A DNA stretch of 20,463 nucleotides. It comes from Holdemanella sp. MSK.7.32. Lineage in GTDB: Bacteria > Bacillota_I > Bacilli_A > Erysipelotrichales > Erysipelotrichaceae. This document shows, piece by piece, positions 7,113 to 13,443 of the stretch. The stretch is from contig NZ_JANFYN010000042.1 of NCBI RefSeq assembly GCF_024460475.1, forward strand, positions 1 to 20,463. The letters run 5' to 3'. Each line of letters opens with the position of its first letter. Within the stretch, counting starts at the first letter, position 1. The notes under the pieces were generated by a model. That model did no database searches. It saw only the letters and a program-made list of their open reading frames with translations, and was not told where the DNA came from. The translations under genes and the position numbers were made by a program.

Positions 7113-8288
7113 TTCATTTGCCATACGATATATTTCAAGCATATCCATTTCATCCAACTCTTTAAATTTTCCAATTGTGCGCGTATGCTCAAAGCTGCAT
7201 TTGTATGTTAATTCATACAATTCCGGTTCTGTACACTTACGTTTTAACAATCCTTGAATACTTGTCGGCATGCCGATACTTCTAAAGAATTCTTCCATCT
7301 TTTCAATAGTATTCAAAGCGCAAGATAATGTATCCGAATCATCCAAGCCAAAAACACGATGTCCAAGCTTGGCAAATCGCGTTGGATTTTCCATATATAC
7401 ATGATTTGCCCAACTATCCCAAATAGCTGCAAGACCTGCACCATGTGCTACATTAAACATTCCACTTAATTCATGTTCCAATTGATGGCAAGCCCAATCT
7501 CCTAAAGAGCGATCTCCAGTCATGTCATTGTGTGAAACACTACCTGCCCACATAATTTCAGAGCGCGCCTGTTCGTTAGAAGGATCTTCTAAAAGAATTT
7601 TTGCGTTTTTTATGACAGTACGGACTAAACTTTCTGCCATTTGATCTACCAAATCCAATGTTTGGTATGGCGTAAAATATCGTTCCAATGTATGCATAAT
7701 AATATCCGTACACCCACACATTGTTTGATATCGAGATACAGTATATGTTAATTCTGGATTTAAAATAGAAAATTTAAAATATCCATAATCACTGCTTAAA
7801 CCACGTTTCAGATTACCATCTTCATTTGTGATTACACTTGAATTGCTCATTTCACTGCCTGTTGCGGATAGCGTTAAGATACACCCCATAGGCAAAGCAC
7901 CCTTCATCTTTTTCTTTCTTGCGTAATAATCCCAGACAGCACCCTCATTATAAACACCATACGCAATGCCTTTGCTTGAGTCTAAAACGCTTCCTCCACC
8001 AACAGCAAGAATAAAGTCAACTCCTTCTTCTTTACAAATTTGAATTCCTTCGTTCACCTTTGAAAGTAGTGGATTGGCAACAACACCTCCACACAAACAA
8101 TAGGCAATATTTTCTTCATCAAGTGCCTTTTTCACTCGATCCAAAAGACCGGATTGAATGGCACTTTTCCCTCCATAATGAATCAATACTTTCTTTGGAT
8201 GATATTCTTGTAAAATCTTTCCAACCCTTTGTTCCTCATCTTTACCAAAATACACTTTTGTTGGTGCATAAAACTTAAATTTTTCCAT
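7098..8288 (-). CDS. Iron-containing alcohol dehydrogenase (butanol dehydrogenase-like)
   Basis: A 396-residue group III, metal-dependent alcohol dehydrogenase, closest in character to NAD(P)H butanol dehydrogenases (BdhA/YugJ type). It would interconvert an aldehyde and an alcohol in fermentation; the exact substrate cannot be read from sequence. The N-terminal nucleotide domain has GGGSVLDSSKG (G97-S100, D103) and SATGSEMSNSSVITNED. Metal ligands by family pattern are D195 and H199 (CTDIIMHTLE) plus H268 and H282 (HQLEHELSGMF then AHGAGLA), with the usual 14-residue spacing of the two histidines. The SD is AAAAGGGG. The upstream DUF308 gene ends only 11 nt before this start, so the two form an operon. 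Confidence 0.93.
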   Translation of the reverse strand: MEKFKFYAPTKVYFGKDEEQRVGKILQEYHPKKVLIHYGGKSAIQSGLLDRVKKALDEENIAYCLCGGVVANPLLSKVNEGIQICKEEGVDFILAVGGGSVLDSSKGIAYGVYNEGAVWDYYARKKKMKGALPMGCILTLSATGSEMSNSSVITNEDGNLKRGLSSDYGYFKFSILNPELTYTVSRYQTMCGCTDIIMHTLERYFTPYQTLDLVDQMAESLVRTVIKNAKILLEDPSNEQARSEIMWAGSVSHNDMTGDRSLGDWACHQLEHELSGMFNVAHGAGLAAIWDSWANHVYMENPTRFAKLGHRVFGLDDSDTLSCALNTIEKMEEFFRSIGMPTSIQGLLKRKCTEPELYELTYKCSFEHTRTIGKFKELDEMDMLEIYRMANEKEVA

Positions 8289-8299
8289 GTTTACCCCTT

Positions 8300-8884
8300 T
8301 TAAATCTTTTTCATTGAAACAGCTTCAATCAACAAGCTAAGACCAGCCACAACCAAATAGGTCGCAATAATATAATTAATGACTAAAGCACTTTGGAATG
8401 GCATTACCAAAAAAATAATACCTAATAATAGATTGACCCACCCTGTCAAACTTAAATATTTCGTATCGATCACTCTAAAGAAACTAAGTCTAGAACCCCA
8501 AGTAATCTTTTGAATACCATTAACCAATAGCACAAACGCAAACAAAAATGTCAATGTACTTACAGTAATTGTAACTGGCATCGTGCATAATAAACAACCT
8601 AACAAAATATTTAAGATACCACTGGCTAGCCACATTGCATCTCTAAAGAAGAAGGTTGTTGTGATATATGAATAAATTTCACATGCACCCCAAACAATCA
8701 AGCTAATGGCTGCGATAATTTGAATCGTTGTGAATACCTTTTCTGGAAACGCAAAACATAAAATACCAATAAGAATCAATACTATACTTAATATTATACT
8801 CATTCTTTTAGCCTTTTTATACCTTTCATTCCATTGTGTTGTGAATTCATCAATATAATCATAATCAGAATCAAACCATTTCAT
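8300..8884 (-). CDS. DUF308 / HdeD-family membrane protein
   Basis: A 194-residue integral membrane protein with about six hydrophobic helices in three hairpins, for example ILSIVLILIGILCFAF, IIAAISLIVWGACEI, ASGILNILLGCLLC and WVNLLLGIIFLVM. This pattern is typical of DUF308, the group including HdeD. HdeD in enterobacteria is linked to acid resistance; whether that applies here is not known. Start: AAAGGAG (8894-8900) directly abuts an ATG at 8893, too close for use, whereas the ATG at 8884 has about 9 nt spacing, so 8884 is chosen. It is first gene of the operon with the alcohol dehydrogenase, and its promoter -35 is embedded in a CIRCE-like element. Confidence 0.88.
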   Translation of the reverse strand: MKWFDSDYDYIDEFTTQWNERYKKAKRMSIILSIVLILIGILCFAFPEKVFTTIQIIAAISLIVWGACEIYSYITTTFFFRDAMWLASGILNILLGCLLCTMPVTITVSTLTFLFAFVLLVNGIQKITWGSRLSFFRVIDTKYLSLTGWVNLLLGIIFLVMPFQSALVINYIIATYLVVAGLSLLIEAVSMKKI

Positions 8885-8908
8885 AAGTAACATCTCCTTT
8901 ATGATTTC

Positions 8909-8936
8909 AGTATAACACTATTTTTAGCACTTTCAA
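8909..8936 (-). promoter_or_regulatory. Promoter of the DUF308-adh operon
   Basis: On the minus strand: TTGAAA (8931-8936), a 16-nt spacer and TATACT (8909-8914), about 25 nt upstream of the start codon. Confidence 0.7.
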
Positions 8937-8950
8937 TGTAATAGTGCTAG
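8924..8950. promoter_or_regulatory. CIRCE-like element (HrcA operator candidate)
   Basis: TTAGCACTT, 9 nt, TAGTGCTAG. The CIRCE consensus known from groE/dnaK promoters is TTAGCACTC-N9-GAGTGCTAA, so spacing is exact and 15 of 18 arm positions match, with a perfect TAGCACT/AGTGCTA pair. It overlaps the -35 box of the DUF308-adh promoter, which fits repression. No hrcA gene is in the window. Confidence 0.6.
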
Positions 8951-8974
8951 ACACATTTCAAATTCTGTCTATTA

Positions 8975-9003
8975 TTGTAAATTTATGTCATCAATGATAA
9001 ACT
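8975..9003 (+). promoter_or_regulatory. Promoter of the small-multidrug-export gene
   Basis: TTGTAA (8975-8980), a 17-nt spacer and TAAACT (8998-9003), followed by AAGGAG and the ATG at 9033. Confidence 0.6.
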
Positions 9004-9032
9004 TTTACTTGTCGAAAAAAAGGAGATTTTAA

Positions 9033-9509
9033 ATGTTTAAAAAATACCTGATTGTGTTTTTTGTATCTATGGTACCCCTTATTGAACTTCGTGGAGCCAT
9101 CCCAATCGCAGCCGGAATGGGATTACCATTTATACAATATTATATAATTGCGATTATTGGAAATATGATTCCTGTTCCCTTCATCTATTTCTTTGCCAGA
9201 AAGATTCTTGTCTGGGGAGCTGACAAGCCAGTTGTCGGAAATTTCTTTACGTGGTGTCTAGAAAAAGGTGAAAAAGGTGGTAAAAAATTACAAGCCACTG
9301 CAGGAAAAGGATTGTTTGTAGCCCTATTGTTATTTGTGGGTATTCCATTACCAGGAACAGGAGCCTGGACTGGTACACTTGCCGCTAGTATCTTAGATAT
9401 GGATTTCAAATCAAGTGTACTAGCCGTTATGTTAGGTGTCATTTTGGCAGGTATCATCATGGCTCTTGCGAGTATGGGATTGTTTGGAGCACTTGGAGCA
9501 CTATTCTAA
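9033..9509 (+). CDS. Small multi-drug export family membrane protein (COG2426/PF06695)
   Basis: A 158-residue inner-membrane protein. The N-terminus LIVFFVSMVPLIELRGAIPIAAGMGLP carries the VPxIELRGAIPxA signature of the family, followed by a second helix (YYIIAIIGNMIPVPFIYFFA). After a charged cytoplasmic or periplasmic stretch (LEKGEKGGKKLQ) comes LLLFVGIPLPGTGAWTG, the mirrored GIPLPGTGAW motif, and a final helix pair. The family name 'small multi-drug export' is historical; transport substrates are poorly established, so a drug-efflux role should not be assumed. SD AAAGGAG about 8 nt before the ATG. Single gene with its own promoter and terminator. Confidence 0.9.
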   Translation: MFKKYLIVFFVSMVPLIELRGAIPIAAGMGLPFIQYYIIAIIGNMIPVPFIYFFARKILVWGADKPVVGNFFTWCLEKGEKGGKKLQATAGKGLFVALLLFVGIPLPGTGAWTGTLAASILDMDFKSSVLAVMLGVILAGIIMALASMGLFGALGALF

Positions 9510-9523
9510 TAGTGCTTTTTCTT
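9497..9523 (+). terminator. Terminator of the small-multidrug-export gene
   Basis: Arms AGCACTATT (9497-9505) and AATAGTGCT (9508-9516) with a 2-nt centre, followed by a T-run. The stop codon TAA (9507-9509) lies inside the hairpin. Confidence 0.85.
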
Positions 9524-9532
9524 TTATCTAAA

Positions 9533-9562
9533 AGAAAAAAGGTTTAAAAAAAACCAAACCTT
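9533..9562 (-). terminator. Terminator of the corA-type gene
   Basis: Arms AAGGTTT (9539-9545) and AAACCTT (9556-9562) with a 10-nt loop. A U-run follows on the minus strand (A-rich 9531-9540). It touches the stop codon of the CorA-type gene. Confidence 0.7.
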
Positions 9563-10499
9563 ACTTAAACATATTGTGTCTGAAAAAATAAACAGTCGCA
9601 ATTACACAAGCTAAAATAGCTACAAAACTTGGAAACCATACAAATGGGAATGGCAACTGTACGTTCATCCCATAGAATCCAAAAATAATATTTGGGATAG
9701 CCATAACAATTGTGATTACAGTCAATTTATTCATGACAATGTTCATATTATTAGAAATAATACTCGCAAACGTATCCATTGTACCTGCCATTGTGTTTGA
9801 GTAAATATTACACATCTCGATGGCCTGATGGATTTCAATCATTACGTCTTCCAACAAATCTTCATCCTCTTCATATAATTGAATCTGTTTTCCACGCATA
9901 ATCTTACTTAATGTAACCTCATCTGATTTTAAAGATGTTGAAAAGTAAACCAATGACTTTTCTAAGCCTAACATTTCAATCAATTCATCATTTTCTACAG
10001 ACTGATGCAAACGCGTTTCTGTTCGACTTGATAAGCGGTCAATTTGGCGTAAACAAATCAAGAAACGTTGCGAAATACGCAATGCCAAAAGTAAGAAAAA
10101 TCTTGTTTTTAAACGTGTATCCATACCTTTTATTCTACCTTGTGACATTTCTAAAATACTCCAGTTTTCATATAAACTGATTGTCACAACATACCCCTTT
10201 AAAATCACAATACCAATTGGCAATGTAGAATAGGTTGAATCAATTGAATCATCATCTTCATTTTCTGCACTTGGGTAGTCAAAGATAATCAACACTTGTC
10301 TAAAATCATCATCATAATCAATATGTGAACTTTCTTCTTCATCCAACGAAGATTTTACAAATTCAGGTAAGATTCCTATTTGTTCAATTAAAAAATTTCT
10401 TTCTTCTTCCGTAGGTGCAACCGCATTGATCCAGCATCCTGGTTCTGGTTCTGCAATCTTGCGTGTTCCATCTTCAAACGTTTTATAAAATTCTAACAC
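9561..10499 (-). CDS. CorA-family divalent metal (Mg2+-type) transporter
   Basis: A 312-residue CorA-family channel. A large soluble N-terminal domain is rich in acidic and helical sequence (for example DEEESSHIDYDDDFRQVLIIFDYP). A long helix leads to two C-terminal membrane helices, TVITIVMAIPNIIFGFYG and FVAILACVIATVYFF, separated by the signature YGMNV (G277-M278-N279). GMN is the selectivity motif of CorA channels; magnesium is the usual ion, but cobalt or others cannot be excluded. Start is a GTG at 10499 with AGGAGG at 10507-10512, 7 nt away. The gene stands alone and has a roughly 115-nt structured leader, see the leader entry. Confidence 0.92.
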   Translation of the reverse strand: MLEFYKTFEDGTRKIAEPEPGCWINAVAPTEEERNFLIEQIGILPEFVKSSLDEEESSHIDYDDDFRQVLIIFDYPSAENEDDDSIDSTYSTLPIGIVILKGYVVTISLYENWSILEMSQGRIKGMDTRLKTRFFLLLALRISQRFLICLRQIDRLSSRTETRLHQSVENDELIEMLGLEKSLVYFSTSLKSDEVTLSKIMRGKQIQLYEEDEDLLEDVMIEIHQAIEMCNIYSNTMAGTMDTFASIISNNMNIVMNKLTVITIVMAIPNIIFGFYGMNVQLPFPFVWFPSFVAILACVIATVYFFRHNMFK

Positions 10500-10500
10500 A

Positions 10501-10614
10501 ATTTGTCCTCCTTATATCTTAAACGAAGACAAATCTCATGTCTCCGAACGTATTTGTTTTTTCATAATTATAATAACTCGGGTCTGGAGACATGTTTTCA
10601 CCTACTTTCATACA
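10501..10614 (-). promoter_or_regulatory. Structured, possibly switching 5' leader of the corA-type gene
   Basis: The minus-strand RNA has a 9-bp stem CATGTCTCC (10586-10594) / GGAGACATG (10537-10545). It also has three complementary hexamer segments: A = ACAAAT (10552-10557), B = ATTTGTC (10528-10534), C = GACAAAT (10501-10507). B can pair with C, holding the SD (10507-10512) in that hairpin, or with A, which is not compatible with the 9-bp stem without a pseudoknot. This is the geometry of a translational switch. It does not match the M-box (ykoK) or other riboswitches I recognise. Confidence 0.5.
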
Positions 10615-10620
10615 TAAGAT

Positions 10621-10626
10621 ATTGTA
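10621..10626 (-). promoter_or_regulatory. Likely extended -10 promoter of the corA-type gene
   Basis: TGATACAAT on the minus strand is an extended -10 (TGnTACAAT). A TTGACA lies too close upstream to be its -35. It sets the leader start near 10614. Confidence 0.45.
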
Positions 10627-10659
10627 TCATATCCATGTCAAAATCTCGTGAATTTTCAC

Positions 10660-10687
10660 AAAAAAATGACTAGTATAAACTAGTCAT
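10660..10687 (-). terminator. Terminator of the ribU operon
   Basis: Arms ATGACTAGT (10666-10674) and ACTAGTCAT (10679-10687) with a U-run on the minus strand (A-run 10660-10666). It overlaps the stop of the split-barrel gene. Confidence 0.85.
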
Positions 10688-11135
10688 AAGGTTTGTATTC
10701 AACTGTTTCTTTGTCAAAATCAATAAATAACTGGAATGCATTGCGATTTTCATCTTCATCCCAAATTTCCACAAACTTAGGAGTCACTTCAATTAAGATT
10801 TCTGTATCAATGTGTGAATATGCATTATAGCTTTGCCACAAAAATTCTTTATATTTCTTTTCAAAAATACGTCCCGGCTCATCAACAACCAAGCCTAAGT
10901 TTTTAGCAGTACCCTCTACTTGCACCCCATTAAAGCACATAGCTACTTTATCATTTTTGAACAATTGTTGTGTTTTTCTAAAGTTTTTGTCTGTCTTAAA
11001 ATAAATCTTGTCATTGTAGAAAACGCAACTTACATTTCTTACCATAGGATAATCATCCACACAGCTTGCCAAAGCCATGATTTTATAATCCCCTAATTTT
11101 TCATCCATAATTTTTTTTGCTTCTAAAAGTTCCAT
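10680..11135 (-). CDS. Pyridoxamine 5'-phosphate oxidase-like FMN-binding split-barrel protein
   Basis: A 151-residue protein of the PNPOx-like split beta-barrel fold. Visible features are KIMALASCVDDYPMVRNVSCVFYNDKIYFKTDKNFRKTQQLFKNDKVAMCFNG (residues about 18-70), where the R/N/S and T/K positions correspond to flavin-phosphate contacts in the family, followed by VEGTAKNLG. It is too short and lacks the C-terminal signature of true PdxH, so a vitamin B6 role is not implied; many relatives are FMN- or F420-binding reductases of unknown substrate. It begins 7 nt after ribU ends, with its SD (AAAGG) inside the ribU 3' end. It is therefore co-transcribed with the riboflavin importer and under the same FMN riboswitch, which supports FMN as its cofactor. 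Confidence 0.88.
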   Translation of the reverse strand: MELLEAKKIMDEKLGDYKIMALASCVDDYPMVRNVSCVFYNDKIYFKTDKNFRKTQQLFKNDKVAMCFNGVQVEGTAKNLGLVVDEPGRIFEKKYKEFLWQSYNAYSHIDTEILIEVTPKFVEIWDEDENRNAFQLFIDFDKETVEYKPYD

Positions 11136-11142
11136 ATTTTTT

Positions 11143-11781
11143 CTAACCTTTCATAACTAATATTAAAACTGCAATTGATACAATAATAAATGCACTGACA
11201 ATTCCCACATCTTTTGTAAGTCCTTCACTTGTATTAGACTGTGGAACAAACTGCGTGTTTCTCAACGCATTTACAAGTGGTTTGTAGATCAACATTGCAC
11301 AGGCTGCATTTAATGTACATTTAATAATATTGAATGGAACAATACCTGGAAGTAACATACCGACCACTGCACTTCTTGGCATTTGATAATAAATTGGTGT
11401 AATAATGTAGTTCCATAATGTCATACTCAATGTACAGCATACAGTTCCTAATACCAAGCCGATGATAGCTCCTTTTTTAGAGTGTTTATACTTATAGATG
11501 CAGGCTGCAACACATGCGAATGTACAAGTTGAAATCACATTCATCAAAACATCTAATAAGTTTCCTCCACGGAATACGATTTCTAAAAACGAACACAATA
11601 GACTCATAATAAAAGATGTCATAGGACCATAAATAAATCCTGCAATCACAATAATGATATCTTTTGGATCGTAGCTTAGAAAAGATACGGCTGGTACAAT
11701 TGGAAATTGTATCAATAAGTTTAAAACCATTGCCATCGCACTTAAGATCGCAATCGTTGTTAGTTTCTTTGTTGAACTCAT
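11143..11781 (-). CDS. ribU: Riboflavin ECF transporter substrate-binding (S) component
   Basis: A 212-residue membrane protein with about six helices. The family pattern is present: N-terminal KKLTTIAILSAMAMVLNLL, the riboflavin-binding loop FLSYDPKDIIIVIAGFIYGP typical of RibU, and the motif NVISTCTFACVAACIYKY. The protein captures riboflavin and works with the shared ECF module (EcfA, EcfA', EcfT), which is not encoded here. Placement directly after an FMN riboswitch confirms the vitamin. The ribosome site is unusual: AAGGG lies about 11 nt from the ATG and other ATGs in a different frame lie between, so translation initiation may be inefficient. Confidence 0.93.
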   Translation of the reverse strand: MSSTKKLTTIAILSAMAMVLNLLIQFPIVPAVSFLSYDPKDIIIVIAGFIYGPMTSFIMSLLCSFLEIVFRGGNLLDVLMNVISTCTFACVAACIYKYKHSKKGAIIGLVLGTVCCTLSMTLWNYIITPIYYQMPRSAVVGMLLPGIVPFNIIKCTLNAACAMLIYKPLVNALRNTQFVPQSNTSEGLTKDVGIVSAFIIVSIAVLILVMKG

Positions 11782-11808
11782 AAATCATCATCCCTTCATA
11801 TATCAACT

Positions 11809-11845
11809 AAAAAACGTGCCTAAAGAAAATCCCCTAGGCGCGTTT
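11809..11845 (-). terminator. Riboswitch-controlled terminator upstream of ribU
   Basis: Arms AAACGTGCCTA (11812-11822) and TAGGCGCGTTT (11835-11845), 11 bp with one G-U pair, then a U-run on the minus strand. It lies between the FMN aptamer and ribU and is the likely expression platform: FMN bound, transcription stops. Confidence 0.8.
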
Positions 11846-11869
11846 AAATATACAAAAGAATATATAAAA

Positions 11870-11978
11870 ACATCTTCTTCCATCCAGACTATACTGTCGC
11901 CACTGGAATTGCACCAGTTCATGCATAATGCTCGCGGGGTTTACCGCCGATAGGGAATTTCACCCAACCCTGAAGATT
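11870..11978 (-). promoter_or_regulatory. FMN riboswitch (RFN element)
   Basis: The minus strand reads CTTCAGGGTTGGGTGAAATT, then CCCTATCGGCGGT, CCCGCGAGC, GGTGCAATTCCAGTGGCGAC and AGTATAGTCTGGATGGAAGAAG in order. These are the conserved blocks of the RFN element (GGGTGAAATTCCC, CGGCGGT, CCCGCGAGC, GATTCCGGT-like, GACAGTATAGTCTGGATG). P1 closes as ATCTTC/GAAGAT. A -10-like TATACT lies at 11995-12000 just upstream. It controls ribU and the split-barrel gene. Confidence 0.97.
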
Positions 11979-12014
11979 TAATTTATGCAAATTCAGTATA
12001 CACTTGTTTCAAAC

Positions 12015-12044
12015 AAAAAAAAAGAGCAAATTAAATTGCTCTTT
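12015..12044 (-). terminator. Terminator of rnpB
   Basis: Arms AAAGAGCAA (12021-12029) and TTGCTCTTT (12036-12044), then a long U-run on the minus strand (A-run 12015-12023). It separates rnpB from the FMN-riboswitch operon. Confidence 0.85.
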
Positions 12045-12049
12045 GTAGT

Positions 12050-12400
12050 ATCCTTAAATCATAAGCCATGTTCTGTTCCACTTGCGTGGTGACAGTCATT
12101 TATCTATAGCATAAAGCTATCCAGCCTTCCTTTCGTTTCATTCCAGCCGGTTCCCCTACCAAATTTGGGTTTCTCGCTTGTGGGGTTTACCCGTTCCACC
12201 CTATACGTTTCCATATAGATTCGTCTCTGTGGCACTTTTAAAGTTTGTTTACATAGTTTCCCTTAGCAAACAAAACAGCCGTCAAGCAATAACTTGCCTA
12301 GACTTATTTATTCATCTAGCACAAACACTACAATCATCACAGATTGTGCGAGCATGGACTTTCCTCTAACTATCTAAGTAGCCAGCGACTGTCGATTTAA
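12050..12400 (-). ncRNA. rnpB: RNase P RNA, bacterial type B
   Basis: Catalytic RNA of RNase P, which trims tRNA 5' leaders. Minus-strand blocks match the Bacillus-type RNA in order: GAGGAAAGTCCATGCTCGCAC, AGTGTTTGTGC, GACGGCTG, AGTGCCACAGAGACGAA, GGTAAACCCCACAAGCGAGA, AACCCAAATTTGGTAGGGGA, then GGAACAGAACATGGCTTATG at the 3' end. P1 closes as TTAAATC with GATTTAA, which puts the ends near 12400 and 12055. It follows gpsB directly on the same strand, as in Bacillus. Exact ends are approximate to about 10 nt. Confidence 0.97.
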
Positions 12401-12404
12401 TTCA

Positions 12405-12746
12405 CTATTCTTCGCTTTGATTAAATACAGCTTTTTCCAAACGTGCAATACGTTTTAAGATATCTACTGTATTACTGCTTCCATTCACAAAATCAGAATT
12501 TACTTTTTCGTTTAAGTTTTCATTCTCACTTTGTAACGCAAACAACTGTTGCTGTAATTCTTTGATTTTTTCTTCATAACGAGTGACTGCAGCACCTAAT
12601 TCTTCTACTTTTTCATCATATTTCTGATAATCTTCAATTACCATATCTAGAAATTCATCTACTTCAGCAGGGGCATATCCCTTCAAGTCTACATGAAATT
12701 CTTTTTCATAAATTTCCTGAGCTGTCAAATTCATATCTTTTGCCAT
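12405..12746 (-). CDS. gpsB: Cell division protein GpsB (DivIVA domain)
   Basis: A 113-residue DivIVA-domain protein. The N-terminal lipid-binding part is MNLTAQEIYEKEFHVDLKGYAPAEVDEFLDMVIEDY, a coiled coil spans residues about 40-80, a short linker NGSSNT follows, and the C-terminal GpsB signature is VDILKRIARLEKAVF. The short length and this C-terminal trimerisation motif distinguish GpsB from DivIVA. It acts as an adaptor between septal and side-wall peptidoglycan synthesis and binds class A PBP cytoplasmic tails. Here a class A PBP gene lies just across the divergent promoter. SD is a G-rich AGGGGG about 6-7 nt before the ATG. Confidence 0.94.
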   Translation of the reverse strand: MAKDMNLTAQEIYEKEFHVDLKGYAPAEVDEFLDMVIEDYQKYDEKVEELGAAVTRYEEKIKELQQQLFALQSENENLNEKVNSDFVNGSSNTVDILKRIARLEKAVFNQSEE

Positions 12747-12822
12747 ATATAAGTCCCCCTATATCTACCTAAATATTATGAATGTTTTACACAAAAAAAT
12801 CAACTCTGACTTTTCAGATTCA

Positions 12823-12851
12823 TTGAATGTTCATTCTTTTTCATATATAAT
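12823..12851 (+). promoter_or_regulatory. Promoter of recU-ponA
   Basis: TTGAAT (12823-12828), a 17-nt spacer and a perfect TATAAT (12846-12851). The expected transcription start at about 12858 coincides with the recU start codon at 12859. Confidence 0.75.
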
Positions 12852-12858
12852 GTTCGTG

Positions 12859-13443
12859 ATGAGCACTATTAAATATCCGAATGCAATTTCAACCATAAAT
12901 ACAATGCAACAAAAGAGTTATAGTTCTCGAGGTATGCGCCTCGAAAACGATATAAACGACTCTAATAAATATTATAGAGAACTCGATAGAGCTTTGATTT
13001 ATAAAAAGCCAACACCCGTTCAAGTTGTTCATGTGGACTATCCAAAAAGGCAAAGAGCTAAAATCACTGAAGCTTATTATAAAACGCCTTCCACGACGGA
13101 CTACAATGGCGTATATCGAGGTAAATACATTGATTTTGAAGCAAAGGAAACGAAAAATAAAACGAGTTTTCCACTCTTTATGATTCATCCACATCAAATC
13201 AAACATCTAAAAAAAGTTGTATTTCATGGAGGTATTGGTTTTTTTATTATTCGATTTAATTATCATAACGAAACATACCTTGTTGATTCAAAACTGCTCA
13301 TAGATAAAATAGAAAATATAGACAAAAGCTCTATACCATATTCTTGGTTTCAATCCCACGGGATTCTTATTCAAGAAGGATTATATCCTAGGTTAGCGTA
13401 TTTAAAAGCTGTAGATGAACTCTATTTTAAGGAGGATAAGTAA
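12859..13443 (+). CDS. recU: Holliday junction resolvase RecU
   Basis: A 194-residue resolvase that cuts four-way DNA junctions in recombination and chromosome segregation. Start ATG 12859 is chosen because RecU proteins begin a few residues before the (K/R)YPN motif (here MSTIKYPN) and because the promoter ends just upstream; an ATG at 12778 lies before the promoter. Features: SRGMRLENDINDSNKYY (E29), KKPTPVQVVHVDYP, and the nuclease core TPSTTDYNGVYRGKYIDFEAKET, with D81, D92, E94 and K96 forming the D...D-x-E-x-K metal site. Then come HPHQIKHL and GIGFFIIRF. No SD precedes the start, so the mRNA may be leaderless. It ends exactly against ponA, whose SD lies in the recU 3' end, matching the recU-ponA operon of Bacillus. 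Confidence 0.94.
   Translation: MSTIKYPNAISTINTMQQKSYSSRGMRLENDINDSNKYYRELDRALIYKKPTPVQVVHVDYPKRQRAKITEAYYKTPSTTDYNGVYRGKYIDFEAKETKNKTSFPLFMIHPHQIKHLKKVVFHGGIGFFIIRFNYHNETYLVDSKLLIDKIENIDKSSIPYSWFQSHGILIQEGLYPRLAYLKAVDELYFKEDK

Noticed and set aside
9185..9460. 91-residue minus-strand open frame inside the small-multidrug-export gene
   Set aside because: It is an antisense shadow of a clearly recognised coding region, with no ribosome site.
10500..10620. M-box (ykoK) Mg2+ riboswitch before the CorA-type gene
   Set aside because: Only a short AGGTGA-like string agrees; the leader is too short and lacks the other conserved M-box blocks.
10680..11135. True pyridoxamine 5'-phosphate oxidase (PdxH)
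   Set aside because: Too short and without the PdxH C-terminal signature; only the general split-barrel fold is supported.
12778..12858. N-terminal extension of RecU from ATG 12778
   Set aside because: This stretch contains the promoter, and RecU similarity begins at 12859.
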